This document shows, in pieces, positions 45,062 to 62,583 of a stretch of 64,000 bases of DNA (its first letter is position 1; each line of letters starts with the position of its first letter). This stretch comes from Sphingomonas sp. IW22 (GTDB lineage: Bacteria > Pseudomonadota > Alphaproteobacteria > Sphingomonadales > Sphingomonadaceae). A program made the translations under genes and the position numbers. The DNA is taken from assembly GCF_041321155.1 (NCBI RefSeq), contig NZ_JBGGWB010000009.1, positions 18,387 to 82,386 of the forward strand. The letters run 5' to 3'. The notes beneath the pieces are model-generated. The model searched no databases. It was not told where the DNA came from and worked only from the letters and a program-made list of their open reading frames with translations.

Positions 45062-46324
45062 ATGTCGATCGTGTCCAAGGCCGCACTCACCGCGATGCTG
45101 GCGCTGGGCGGCGTTGCCACCGTCGCTACCCCCGCCACTGCGGCCCCGGTTCAGAAGAAGAAGGGCAAGGAGGGCGAAGCCCCCGCGCTGAAGGTGGGTG
45201 AGGATTTCCGCAAGGCCGCCGTTGCCGCTCAGACCGCGCTGCAGGGGGGCGATACCGCGACTGCCGAAACCCAGCTTGCCGCCGCCGAAGCGCTGATCAA
45301 GAACGACGACGAAAAATACTTCGCCGCGCAGCTTCGCCTGCCGCTGGAAGCGCGCAAGAAGAACGTTCCGGGGATGAAGAACGCGCTGGACGTGCTGCTT
45401 GCCGACCCGCGCACTCAGGACAAGCAGCGCCTGATGTTCGTGCGCGGCGACATCGCGCGTCAGGAAAAGGATTATGCCGGCGCGCTCCAGTATCTGCAGC
45501 AGGCGCAGCAGGCGGGTTATCAGGACGAAAACCTGCCGTTGATGCTTGCCCAGACCCATTTCGACATGAACAACGCGCAGGCCGGCGTCGCCGAACTGGA
45601 AAAGGCGGTTCAGGCGAAGAAGGCGGCCAACCAGCCGGTGCCAGACGCATGGTATGACCTGGCCGTCGCCAAGCTTTACGGCGCCAAGGATTCGGCGGGC
45701 GTCAGCAAGTGGCTGAAGATGCAGCTGAACGATTATCCCACCGCCAAGAACTGGCGTCGTTCGCTGCTGGTCTATCGCGACAGCGCGCAGCTCGACAATC
45801 AGGGCAAGCTCGACCTGTTCCGTCTGATGCGTCAGACCGACAGCCTGGCCGACCAGAACGACTATCTGGAATATGCCGACATTGCGTATCGCGTCGGTCT
45901 GCCGTTCGAAACCAAGGCCGTGATTGAGGAAGGCCGCCAGAAGGGCAAGATGCCCGCCACTGCCCTTGCGCAGTTGCACAACGACGCCGTGACCGCGATC
46001 AAGAATGAAGGTTCGCTGGCATCGCTGGAGGGTCCGGCCAAGTCGGCGGCGAACGGAAAGGCCGCTGCGCAACTGGGCGACGCGTATCTCGGCAGCGGCA
46101 ATTACGCCAAGGCGGTCGAGTTCTACAAGCTGGGCCTGCAAAAGGGCGGCGTGAATACCGAGGAAGTCAATCTGCGCCTCGGCAATGCGCTGGTCGGTGT
46201 CGGCAACCGCGCGGAAGCCGCAACCGCGTTTGACGCGGTGAAGGCGATGCCGAAGGCGGAGATCGCGACCTTCTGGAAGCAGTGGCTGGCCACCCCGGCA
46301 ACAGGCGCGACCGCCGCGAACTGA
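45062..46324 (+). CDS. Exported TPR-repeat protein
   Basis: 420-aa protein with a signal peptide (ALTAMLALGGVATVATPATA) and a solenoid of TPR-like helical pairs over most of its length (for example KDYAGALQYLQQAQQAGYQD, NYAKAVEFYKLGLQKG, VNLRLGNALVGVGNRAEAA). Probably a periplasmic scaffold; no enzyme motif is seen. ATG 45062 is preceded by AGGAGA at good spacing, and it has its own strong terminator. The codon pattern (biased to GCC, CTG, AAG) suggests high expression. I do not recognise a named family. Confidence 0.8.
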   Translation: MSIVSKAALTAMLALGGVATVATPATAAPVQKKKGKEGEAPALKVGEDFRKAAVAAQTALQGGDTATAETQLAAAEALIKNDDEKYFAAQLRLPLEARKKNVPGMKNALDVLLADPRTQDKQRLMFVRGDIARQEKDYAGALQYLQQAQQAGYQDENLPLMLAQTHFDMNNAQAGVAELEKAVQAKKAANQPVPDAWYDLAVAKLYGAKDSAGVSKWLKMQLNDYPTAKNWRRSLLVYRDSAQLDNQGKLDLFRLMRQTDSLADQNDYLEYADIAYRVGLPFETKAVIEEGRQKGKMPATALAQLHNDAVTAIKNEGSLASLEGPAKSAANGKAAAQLGDAYLGSGNYAKAVEFYKLGLQKGGVNTEEVNLRLGNALVGVGNRAEAATAFDAVKAMPKAEIATFWKQWLATPATGATAAN

Positions 46325-46348
46325 TCGCGCTTCGCGTACACGAAGAAC

Positions 46349-46379
46349 GGGGTCGGCGGGAAACCGCCGGCCCCTTTTT
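46349..46379 (+). terminator. Intrinsic terminator of the TPR gene
   Basis: An 11-bp stem (46349-46359 with 46364-46374, one G-T pair), GAAA tetraloop, and a T5 run (46375-46379), 24 bp after the stop. Textbook Rho-independent terminator. Confidence 0.92.
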
Positions 46380-46422
46380 CGTGCGGCTTCCGATTGCGGG
46401 GCAGCGCTTCTAAGACAGGCGG

Positions 46423-47118
46423 GTGTTCGTGCCGATGCTCAGCCCCGATGAATGGGAAACAGTTCGCCTGTCGCTGCTGGTCGGCGGCACGGCGGTTATG
46501 GCGACCTTGCCGGTCGCATTCCTGCTGGCGTGGCTGCTGGCGCGGGGGCGCTTTCCGGGCAGGGTGCTGCTGGATGCGGTTGTCCATCTGCCGCTGGTGT
46601 TGCCGCCGGTCGTCAGCGGCTGGCTGTTGCTGATGGCCTTTGCGCCCGCCGGGCCGCTGGGCGCGCTGCTGGAGCGGTGGTTCGGCGTCAGCGTGCTGTT
46701 CCGCTGGACGGGCGCGGCGATTGCGGCGGGCGTGATGGCATTGCCGCTGATGGTCCGCGCGATGCGCCTGTCGATCGAGGCGGTGGACCGGCGGCTTGAG
46801 GGCGCGGCGCGCACGCTGGGCGCGGGGCGGGTCGACCTGTTCTTCAGCATCACTCTGCCGCTTGCACTGCCCGGCGTGCTGGCGGCCGCCGTGCTGGGCT
46901 TTGCCCGCGCGCTCGGTGAATTCGGTGCGACGATCACCTTCGTCTCCAACATTCCGGGGGAGACGCGGACTTTGCCGATCGCCATCTATTCGGCGTTGCA
47001 GATACCTGGCGGCGATGCCCAGGTCTGGCGGCTGGCCGCCATTTCGGTCGCCCTGTCGCTGGCGGCGCTGATCGCGTCTGAGGCGTTGGCGCGGCGTCGG
47101 GGTGGCCATGTCCTTTGA
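46423..47118 (+). CDS. modB: Molybdate ABC transporter permease
   Basis: 231-aa inner-membrane permease of molybdate uptake. Six membrane helices, starting VRLSLLVGGTAVMATLPVAF, the PPVVSGWLLLM segment, and the ABC-binding EAA loop EGAARTLGAGRVDLFF with the following LPLALPGVLAA and FARALGEFGATITFVSNIPG, which is the ModB signature. Possible starts are GTG 46423, GTG 46429 and ATG 46435. Overlaps modC by 11 bp. No modA (binding protein) is seen in the flanking sequence, so it must lie elsewhere or be shared. Confidence 0.92.
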   Translation: MFVPMLSPDEWETVRLSLLVGGTAVMATLPVAFLLAWLLARGRFPGRVLLDAVVHLPLVLPPVVSGWLLLMAFAPAGPLGALLERWFGVSVLFRWTGAAIAAGVMALPLMVRAMRLSIEAVDRRLEGAARTLGAGRVDLFFSITLPLALPGVLAAAVLGFARALGEFGATITFVSNIPGETRTLPIAIYSALQIPGGDAQVWRLAAISVALSLAALIASEALARRRGGHVL

Positions 47119-47728
47119 TATTTCGGTCGTGAAGCGGCGCGGCGACGCGCTGATCGCCGCGCATGTGCAGGGCGGGGCAGGGGTGACCGTGCTGTTCGGC
47201 CCGTCGGGCATCGGCAAGACGAGCATCCTCGACATGGTGGCGGGCCTGCTAAGCCCCGACGAGGGGCTCGTGCGAGTGGGCGATCAGACGCTGTTCGACG
47301 CCGCGCGCCGGATCGACCTGCCGCCCGAAGCGCGGCGGGCAGGTTATGTCTTCCAGGATGCGCGGCTGTTCCCGCATCTCAGCGTCGCCGCAAATCTTCG
47401 CTTCGGAGAGCGGCGGGCGCCGGCGGAGGCGCGCTGGATCGGTTTCGACGATGTGGTGGCGATGCTTGACCTCGGCCGTCTGCTCCGCCGTCGACCGCGC
47501 ACGTTGTCGGGGGGTGAAGCGCGGCGCGTGGCGATCGGGCGCGCGCTGCTGGCGGCGCCGCGTTTCCTGTTGCTCGACGAACCGACCAGCTTCCTCGACC
47601 GCGCCCGGCGGGAGGAGGTCGCCCGCGCGATCGAGGATGTCCGCGATCGGTTGAAGCTGCCGATCCTGCTCGTCACCCATGACGGCGAAGAGGCGGAGCG
47701 GCTGGGCACGCAGATCGTCCGCCTCTGA
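47108..47728 (+). CDS. modC: Molybdate ABC transporter ATP-binding protein, short form lacking the C-terminal Mop domain
   Basis: 206-aa ABC ATPase. Walker A FGPSGIGKTS, Q-loop VFQDARLFPHLSV, signature TLSGGEARRVAIGRAL, Walker B FLLLDEPTSFLD and H-loop LLVTHDGEEAERLG are all present. Family ModC is usually about 350 aa with a C-terminal TOBE/Mop molybdate-binding domain; this protein ends just after the ATPase domain, so regulation by molybdate at the ATPase would be missing. No frameshift is apparent: the stop is followed directly by a terminator region. It overlaps modB and is expected to drive it. Confidence 0.88.
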   Translation: MSFDISVVKRRGDALIAAHVQGGAGVTVLFGPSGIGKTSILDMVAGLLSPDEGLVRVGDQTLFDAARRIDLPPEARRAGYVFQDARLFPHLSVAANLRFGERRAPAEARWIGFDDVVAMLDLGRLLRRRPRTLSGGEARRVAIGRALLAAPRFLLLDEPTSFLDRARREEVARAIEDVRDRLKLPILLVTHDGEEAERLGTQIVRL

Positions 47729-47766
47729 ACCCGCCGCCGCCACGCCGGACGCGCCGCCAACAAAAA

Positions 47767-47798
47767 GGGCCGCCGCCCGGTATCCCGGACGGCGGCCC
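47767..47798 (-). terminator. Terminator between converging modC and rpoC
   Basis: A stem GGGCCGCCG/CGGCGGCCC (47767-47775 with 47790-47798) with a further inner CCGG/CCGG. Read on the minus strand it is followed by five Ts (complement of 47762-47766), so it is mainly the rpoC terminator; on the plus strand it may also stop modC. Confidence 0.88.
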
Positions 47799-47821
47799 CT
47801 TCATTCGGTCGACCTGAACGA

Positions 47822-52105
<4,284 letters not shown>

Positions 52106-52183
52106 ATCTTCATTCCCTCTTGGGAAAAACCGGGGGCGGGAAGGAGAGGGCGGGGCGCCGCCGCTTGACGACGCCCCGGCCCG

Positions 52184-56329
<4,146 letters not shown>

Positions 56330-56613
56330 AAGCTGCTGTTCGCCTCGTTCAGCCGGAATGTCGGGCGCGGGGGCCATCAAGACACGAAAAGCCGCGTGCT
56401 CCACAGATGGGAACCGCAGCTTCCAAGCGTCCTGAATTACCTTTACGACCCATTCGTCCGGCTCGCTGCGCGACGGCGTGCCATGTCCCGGTCGTTAAGG
56501 CAGTGTCGGGATATAGGCTGAACGGCGCCGGGTGTCAAACCGCCGACGCTTCGCCGCGCCATGGTTCAAGGGGGCTAGCCGCGGGCGCCCGCACGGGGAT
56601 ATGGCGCGCGGCC

Positions 56614-57924
56614 ATGTCCGGTTTCCATCCGCTGTTCGGCGCGGCCATCGCGCTTGCCCCCCTGTCGCCCGCGCTCGCTCAGGAGGCGCCCGCACCGCAG
56701 CCCAGCCGGGTGGTGCCGCCCATCGACTATTCGCTGCCGCCGGGCGACAGCGTCCCGCAGAGCACACCGGCGCCGGCAACGGTGCCGATCATCGTGCCGA
56801 CAGCCACGCCAACGCCGCGCGCGACCCCGACGCCCCGCGCCACGCCGACTCCGCGCGCCAGCGAAGCCCCGGCGCGACCCCGGCCAACGCCAACCCCCAC
56901 GCCGAGCCCCACTCCCACTCCGGTGCCCGATGCAGCGCCGGTCGAGACGCCTGCCGCGGAGCCCGCGCCCGTCGCGTCACCTACGCCCACGCCGGAAGCA
57001 ACGCCCGCGCCGACCGCGACCTCTGTCACGCCTGGCCAGGGTGGCCGGGGTGTTTCCGAGTGGCTGATCGCTGGTGTGATCCTGTTGCTGGCGGTGCTGG
57101 CGTTGTTCTGGTTCCGTCGTCAGAAGGGCGAGCCGGTGGCGGAGGTGGAAGCGGCGGTCGAACCGACGCCACGGACTGACCCTGTCCGACCCGTGCCGCC
57201 GACGCCGCCCGTCGCGCCACCTGCGGCCAAGCCCGCACCCGTTCCACCGCCACCGCCCCCCACACCGGTCGCGCCGGAGTCGCCGCAATTCCTGTCGCGC
57301 CCGGCCGGGCCGCCGCTTCGCCCGATGCCGCCCATCCCGTCGGGCACAATCACGGCGTTTCGCGACAAGCCCAAGCCCGCCGATGCCGGCTTCATCACCG
57401 CCTTTCGTCAGCCCGCGCCCGTGCTGGGCATCGACGTGTTGCCGGTGCGCGCTGGCGTGACCGATGACGATGCCGGCTTTGTCGAGTTTCAGTTCGTCAC
57501 CGTGAATTCGAGCGACCAGACCGTATCGGAAATGATGGTGTCGGCTTGGCTGCTCAGCGCAAGTGCCGATCAGGACGAACGGATCGAGGCTTATCTTAAC
57601 GAACGCACCGACCCGGCGCAGCATAACCGCTATACGCTGAACCCCGGCGAGCACCGCGAACACCGCGCGACGATGGGGGCACCGCTCGACCAGTTTCATA
57701 TCGTCGAGGCAGGCGGGCGCCGCTTCTTCGCCCCGATCCTGCTGGTCGATACACGCTATCGCGGGCAGGGCGGCAGCGAGGGGCGCAGCAGCGCGGCCTT
57801 CATGATCGGTCGCCCCAACGCCACCACGGGCAAGCTGACGCCGATCTATGTCGATCGCGGCGCGCGCGTGGTCGAGGGGCTGGCCGCGCGACCCTATCCC
57901 CTGCGTCGGGCGCAAGCGAGCTGA
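56614..57924 (+). CDS. Proline/threonine-rich membrane protein of unknown function
   Basis: 436-aa protein. N-terminal signal-like segment (GFHPLFGAAIALAPLSPALA), then a long Pro/Thr/Ala-rich linker with tandem units (TPRATPTPRATPTPRA, about residues 70-90), one membrane helix (SEWLIAGVILLLAVLALFWF, about 150-169), another Pro-rich stretch, and a folded C-terminal domain (FRQPAPVLGIDVLPVRAGVT, FVEFQFVTVNSSDQTVSEMM, RFFAPILLVDTRYRG). No known family is recognised; similar proteins are seen in sphingomonads, also with a single helix. ATG 56614 is chosen because the sequence upstream has no signal. It lies 9 bp from thrC, so probably co-transcribed. Confidence 0.72.
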   Translation: MSGFHPLFGAAIALAPLSPALAQEAPAPQPSRVVPPIDYSLPPGDSVPQSTPAPATVPIIVPTATPTPRATPTPRATPTPRASEAPARPRPTPTPTPSPTPTPVPDAAPVETPAAEPAPVASPTPTPEATPAPTATSVTPGQGGRGVSEWLIAGVILLLAVLALFWFRRQKGEPVAEVEAAVEPTPRTDPVRPVPPTPPVAPPAAKPAPVPPPPPPTPVAPESPQFLSRPAGPPLRPMPPIPSGTITAFRDKPKPADAGFITAFRQPAPVLGIDVLPVRAGVTDDDAGFVEFQFVTVNSSDQTVSEMMVSAWLLSASADQDERIEAYLNERTDPAQHNRYTLNPGEHREHRATMGAPLDQFHIVEAGGRRFFAPILLVDTRYRGQGGSEGRSSAAFMIGRPNATTGKLTPIYVDRGARVVEGLAARPYPLRRAQAS

Positions 57925-57933
57925 GGAGTGCAT

Positions 57934-59175
<1,242 letters not shown>

Positions 59176-59182
59176 ACGCGAG

Positions 59183-59213
59183 CCGGCGGCGGACCGTTTG
59201 GATCCGCCGCCGG
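59183..59213. terminator. Hairpin between converging thrC and hydrolase genes
   Basis: A perfect 11-bp stem (59183-59193 with 59203-59213) with a 9-nt loop; no T-run. Likely a shared bidirectional terminator. Confidence 0.65.
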
Positions 59214-59222
59214 TCAATCGCG

Positions 59223-59879
59223 TCACCGTATCGGTGAATTCGGGTCGAGCCGCATGTCGAGATAGCGGTCGACGCTGCCCATCAGCTCGGTCATTTCATG
59301 TTCGAAGAAATGATTGGCGCCGGGAATGGTGTCGTGGTGGATGGTGATGTGCTTTTGCGTGCGCAGCTTGTCGACCAGCTTCTGGACGGCGCTGGGCGTC
59401 ACCACTTCGTCGCTTTCGCCCTGAATGATGATGCCCGATGACGGGCAGGGCGCCAAGAACGTAAAGTCGAACATGTTGGCCGGCGGCGCGATCGAGATGA
59501 AACCGCGAATTTCCGGGCGGCGCATCAGCAACTGCATGCCGATCCATGCGCCAAAGCCGAATCCGGCGACCCAGGTAGTCGATGCTTCGGGATGGAAGCT
59601 CTGCACCCAGTCGAGCGCGCTGGCCGCATCGGACAGTTCGCCGATGCCGTTGTCGAACGTCCCCTGGCTCTTGCCGACGCCGCGGAAATTGAAGCGCAAC
59701 GTGGCGAAACCGCGGCGCTGGAACGTCTTGTAGAGTTCCTGCGTGATGCGGTTATTCATCGTGCCGCCCGCATTTGGATGCGGGTGCAGGATCATCGCAA
59801 CAGGTGCGCGTGGACGCGGGGCAGGGGCAAAGCGCCCCTCTAGACGGCCTTCGGGACCGGGAAAAATGACTTCGGGCAT
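59223..59879 (-). CDS. Alpha/beta hydrolase-fold protein with Gly at the nucleophile position
   Basis: 218-aa protein of the COG2945-type alpha/beta hydrolases. Oxyanion region ILHPHPNAGGTMNN, strand-helix LRFNFRGVGKSQGTFDNGIG, nucleophile elbow VAGFGFGAWIG, acid in QGESDEVVTPS, and His in GANHFFEHE. The elbow reads GFGFG where related proteins have GFSFG, so the serine is Gly (codon GGC). Either the family member is catalytically inactive or this branch uses another mechanism. ATG complement at 59879. Divergent from the Fe-S cassette. Function unknown. Confidence 0.85.
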   Translation of the reverse strand: MPEVIFPGPEGRLEGRFAPAPRPRAPVAMILHPHPNAGGTMNNRITQELYKTFQRRGFATLRFNFRGVGKSQGTFDNGIGELSDAASALDWVQSFHPEASTTWVAGFGFGAWIGMQLLMRRPEIRGFISIAPPANMFDFTFLAPCPSSGIIIQGESDEVVTPSAVQKLVDKLRTQKHITIHHDTIPGANHFFEHEMTELMGSVDRYLDMRLDPNSPIR

Positions 59880-59982
59880 CGGCTTCCTGTGCGGTTAAGG
59901 GCGCCCGGACCTGTGGCGCCTGCCAAAGCGACGGCTATATAGGCTGGGCGGCCATACAAGCAACGTCGCGAAAGGATCAGCA

Positions 59983-61083
59983 TTGCCCGATCGCCTTTAT
60001 CTGGACCATGCCGCGACCACGCCGGTGGTGGAACCCGCGCGTCAGGCGGTTGCTGCGGCGCTGGCCGACTGGGCCAATCCATCGTCGCCCCATGGGGAGG
60101 GCCGCGCCGCACGGGCCGCGCTGGAGCGCGCGCGCACGCGGATCGCCAGAGCCTATGGCTGGGACGGAGAGCTGATCTTCACCAGCGGCGCGACCGAGGC
60201 GCTGGGCATCGCACTGACCCGTGCGGAGGTGCCGCGCGTGCTGGTGTCCGCCACCGAACATGAAGCGGTGCTGCGCGCCGTGCCGGGGGTGGATCAGCTG
60301 CCGGTGCTGGCGGACGGCACGCTCGACCTGAACGCACTGGAGCGCGCGCTGGCGACAGGGCCGGCGCTGGTTGCCGTGCAATGGGGCAATAACGAGACTG
60401 GCGTGCTGCAACCCATCGCCGCCATCGCCGCATTGGTGAAGGCATCGGGCGGGCTGTTGCTGGTCGATGCCGCACAGATGCCCGTTGGCTGGGACGATGA
60501 AGATCTGCCCCAGCTTCACGCTGATTTCATCGCGCTGTCGGGACACAAGCGCGGCGGCCCGGCTGGGGTGGGGGCGCTGTTGATCCGCGACCTTGGCGCT
60601 TTGCGCCCGTCGGGCGGTCAGGAGCGTGGCTATCGCGGCGGAACCGAAAATCTGCCCGGCGCGCTGGGGTTCGAGGCGGCAGTTGGTGCGCCCGAGGATC
60701 TCGTCTATATGGCCGAACTTCGCGACCGGCTGGATCATGGTGTGGTTGCGGCGGGGGGCGAGATCGTCGCTCCTGATGTCGATCGCCGCACGCCGTTGAT
60801 CTGCGCCTATCGCATGCCCGGCGTGGCGGCGACCGCGCAGCTGATCCGGTTCGACATGATGGGCATCGCGGTGTCGGCGGGCGCGGCCTGTTCGTCGGGG
60901 ACGATGCGGCCCAGCCATGTGCTGGCCCAGATGGGCATCGAACCGCGCCCGGCGAGCGAAGTTATCCGCGTCAGTTTTGGCCGGTCGACCAGCGCCGCCG
61001 ATGTTGAGCGGTTCTTGACCGCATGGAGCAGCATCCGCCGTGATACTCACATGGCGCCGCCCGAGGATGAGATACCGACATGA
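59983..61083 (+). CDS. Cysteine desulfurase family protein (first of two)
   Basis: 366-aa class V aminotransferase-fold PLP enzyme. YLDHAATTPVVEPARQAV, TSGATEALGIALTRA, TEHEAVLRAV, WGNNETGVLQPI, the PLP Lys in ALSGHKRGGPAGVGAL, and the sulfur-accepting Cys loop GAACSSGTMRPSHVLAQMGI are present. Expected to take sulfur from cysteine for Fe-S cluster or thio-modification. Start TTG 59983 with AAAGGA upstream. Overlaps the second desulfurase (ATGA). It differs from true IscS in length (366 vs about 400), so an exact symbol is not given. Confidence 0.9.
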   Translation: MPDRLYLDHAATTPVVEPARQAVAAALADWANPSSPHGEGRAARAALERARTRIARAYGWDGELIFTSGATEALGIALTRAEVPRVLVSATEHEAVLRAVPGVDQLPVLADGTLDLNALERALATGPALVAVQWGNNETGVLQPIAAIAALVKASGGLLLVDAAQMPVGWDDEDLPQLHADFIALSGHKRGGPAGVGALLIRDLGALRPSGGQERGYRGGTENLPGALGFEAAVGAPEDLVYMAELRDRLDHGVVAAGGEIVAPDVDRRTPLICAYRMPGVAATAQLIRFDMMGIAVSAGAACSSGTMRPSHVLAQMGIEPRPASEVIRVSFGRSTSAADVERFLTAWSSIRRDTHMAPPEDEIPT

Positions 61084-62183
61084 TCTATCTCGACTATCAG
61101 GCGACGACTCCGCTGGCGCCGGCGGCACTCGCGGCCATGCTGCCCTGGCTTGAGGCGCAGCACGCTAATCCACACAGCGCTCACGCCCCCGGTCGCGCGG
61201 CCCGGGCCGCAGTGGAGGTCGCGCGCGCAGCGGCCGCGGCCTTGCTGCCGGCGGGCGGTCGTGTGGCCTTCACCAGCGGCGCGACCGAAGCGCTCAACTG
61301 GGCGATCAAGGGCACAACCGGCCCGATCGTGACGCTGGCCACCGAACATGCCGCTGTGCTGGACACCGTGGCTGCGGAGGTGCGACGCGGCCGCGAAGCG
61401 ACGGTGCTGCCGGTCGGCACCGACGGCCTTGTCGATCTGTCGCTGGCAGAGGGTGCGATTGTGCCCGGCACCGGGCTGGTGGTGGCGATGCTGGTCAATA
61501 ACGAGATCGGCGTGATCCAGCCTGTTGCCGCGCTTGGCGAACTGGCGCGCCGGGCGGGTGCCCTTATGCTGTGCGACGCGGTGCAGGGATATGGCCGGGT
61601 CGATCTGCCCGATGGCTGCGACCTGATCGCGATTTCGGCGCACAAGATCCACGGGCCAAAGGGCATTGGCGCGCTGTGGATGCGCGACGGCGTCGAGCCG
61701 TCGGCGCTGCTGCACGGCGGAGGGCAGGAGGCACCCGGACGATCCGGTACGCTCAGCCCCGCATTATGTGCCGGGTTCGGCGCGGCGGCACGGCTGGCGG
61801 CGGAACGACGTGCTGCGGACATTGCCCATGTGGCGGCTTTGTTCGACGCCGCATGTCAGGCATTGCGCGTCGCGGAAGCGGGAGGCTGGCAACTGAATGG
61901 ATCACGCGAACATCGTTATCGGGGCAATCTCAATGTCCGACGCGACGGGCTGGATGTCGCGCGCCTGATGTCGGATTGTCGCGACATCGCTTTTTCGGCG
62001 GGATCGGCATGCGCCAGCGGCTCAGGCCGCTCCAGCCATGTGCTGCGCGCCATCGGCCTGTCGGATCAGGAGGCACGGTCGAGCATCCGTATCGGTTTTG
62101 GCCGCGATACCGATCGCGACAGTCTGGTGGCGGCGCTGGAGCGGATCGACGCTGCGGCGCATGGCCAAAGGATGGCGGCATGA
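61080..62183 (+). CDS. Cysteine desulfurase family protein (second of two)
   Basis: 367-aa paralogue of the gene before it. YLDYQATTPLAPAALAAM, TSGATEALNWAIKGT, TEHAAVLDTV, LVNNEIGVIQPV, the PLP Lys in AISAHKIHGPKGIGALWM, and the Cys loop SAGSACASGSGRSSHVLRAI. This copy has the longer IscS/NifS-like SAHKIHGPKG motif. It overlaps both neighbours (ATGA and ATGA). The tandem probably arose by duplication; whether both act on cysteine, or as a heterodimer, is open. Confidence 0.9.
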   Translation: MIYLDYQATTPLAPAALAAMLPWLEAQHANPHSAHAPGRAARAAVEVARAAAAALLPAGGRVAFTSGATEALNWAIKGTTGPIVTLATEHAAVLDTVAAEVRRGREATVLPVGTDGLVDLSLAEGAIVPGTGLVVAMLVNNEIGVIQPVAALGELARRAGALMLCDAVQGYGRVDLPDGCDLIAISAHKIHGPKGIGALWMRDGVEPSALLHGGGQEAPGRSGTLSPALCAGFGAAARLAAERRAADIAHVAALFDAACQALRVAEAGGWQLNGSREHRYRGNLNVRRDGLDVARLMSDCRDIAFSAGSACASGSGRSSHVLRAIGLSDQEARSSIRIGFGRDTDRDSLVAALERIDAAAHGQRMAA

Positions 62184-62518
62184 CACGGGTCCGCTTTGTT
62201 GCCGCCGACGGCGAAACCGTCCGCGAAGTAATTGCCCAGGCCGGCGACCGGCTGCTCGATGTGGCACAGACTGACAATCAGCCGCTGGAGGGCACGTGCG
62301 AGGGGCAGATGGCCTGTTCCACCTGTCACGTAATCATCGCGCCAGAGGATTTCGCGCTGCTTCCGCCCGCGAGTGAGGAGGAAGAGGATATGCTCGACCT
62401 TGCCGCCGGTGCGACGCGGACGAGCCGGCTGGCGTGCCAGATATGGATCGAAAACGGGTGGGAGGCGATGACCGTTCGTCTCCCGCCCGAGCGTCGTGAC
62501 CTGTCGGGCCGCGCCTGA
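62180..62518 (+). CDS. 2Fe-2S ferredoxin (adrenodoxin/Isc type)
   Basis: 112-aa ferredoxin. The cluster ligands are visible as CEGQMACSTCHV (Cys-x5-Cys-x2-Cys) and the later Cys in RLACQIWIE; the acidic helix EEEEDMLDLA is the partner-binding region of the vertebrate-type ferredoxins. Start ATG 62180 overlaps the preceding stop (ATGA). Together with the two desulfurases this forms a small iron-sulfur assembly cassette. It supplies electrons or holds the new cluster. Confidence 0.93.
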   Translation: MTRVRFVAADGETVREVIAQAGDRLLDVAQTDNQPLEGTCEGQMACSTCHVIIAPEDFALLPPASEEEEDMLDLAAGATRTSRLACQIWIENGWEAMTVRLPPERRDLSGRA

Positions 62519-62583
62519 CCCTCGGCGAGGCTTGAGGCCTTCCCCCAGCCTGCTAGGCTCCGAGGAGTAGGCAGGGGGGCAAT

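Noticed and set aside
56785..56870. CRISPR-like repeat array in the Pro/Thr-rich gene
   Set aside because: The repeats are short in-frame codon repeats of a Pro/Thr/Ala linker without unique spacers.
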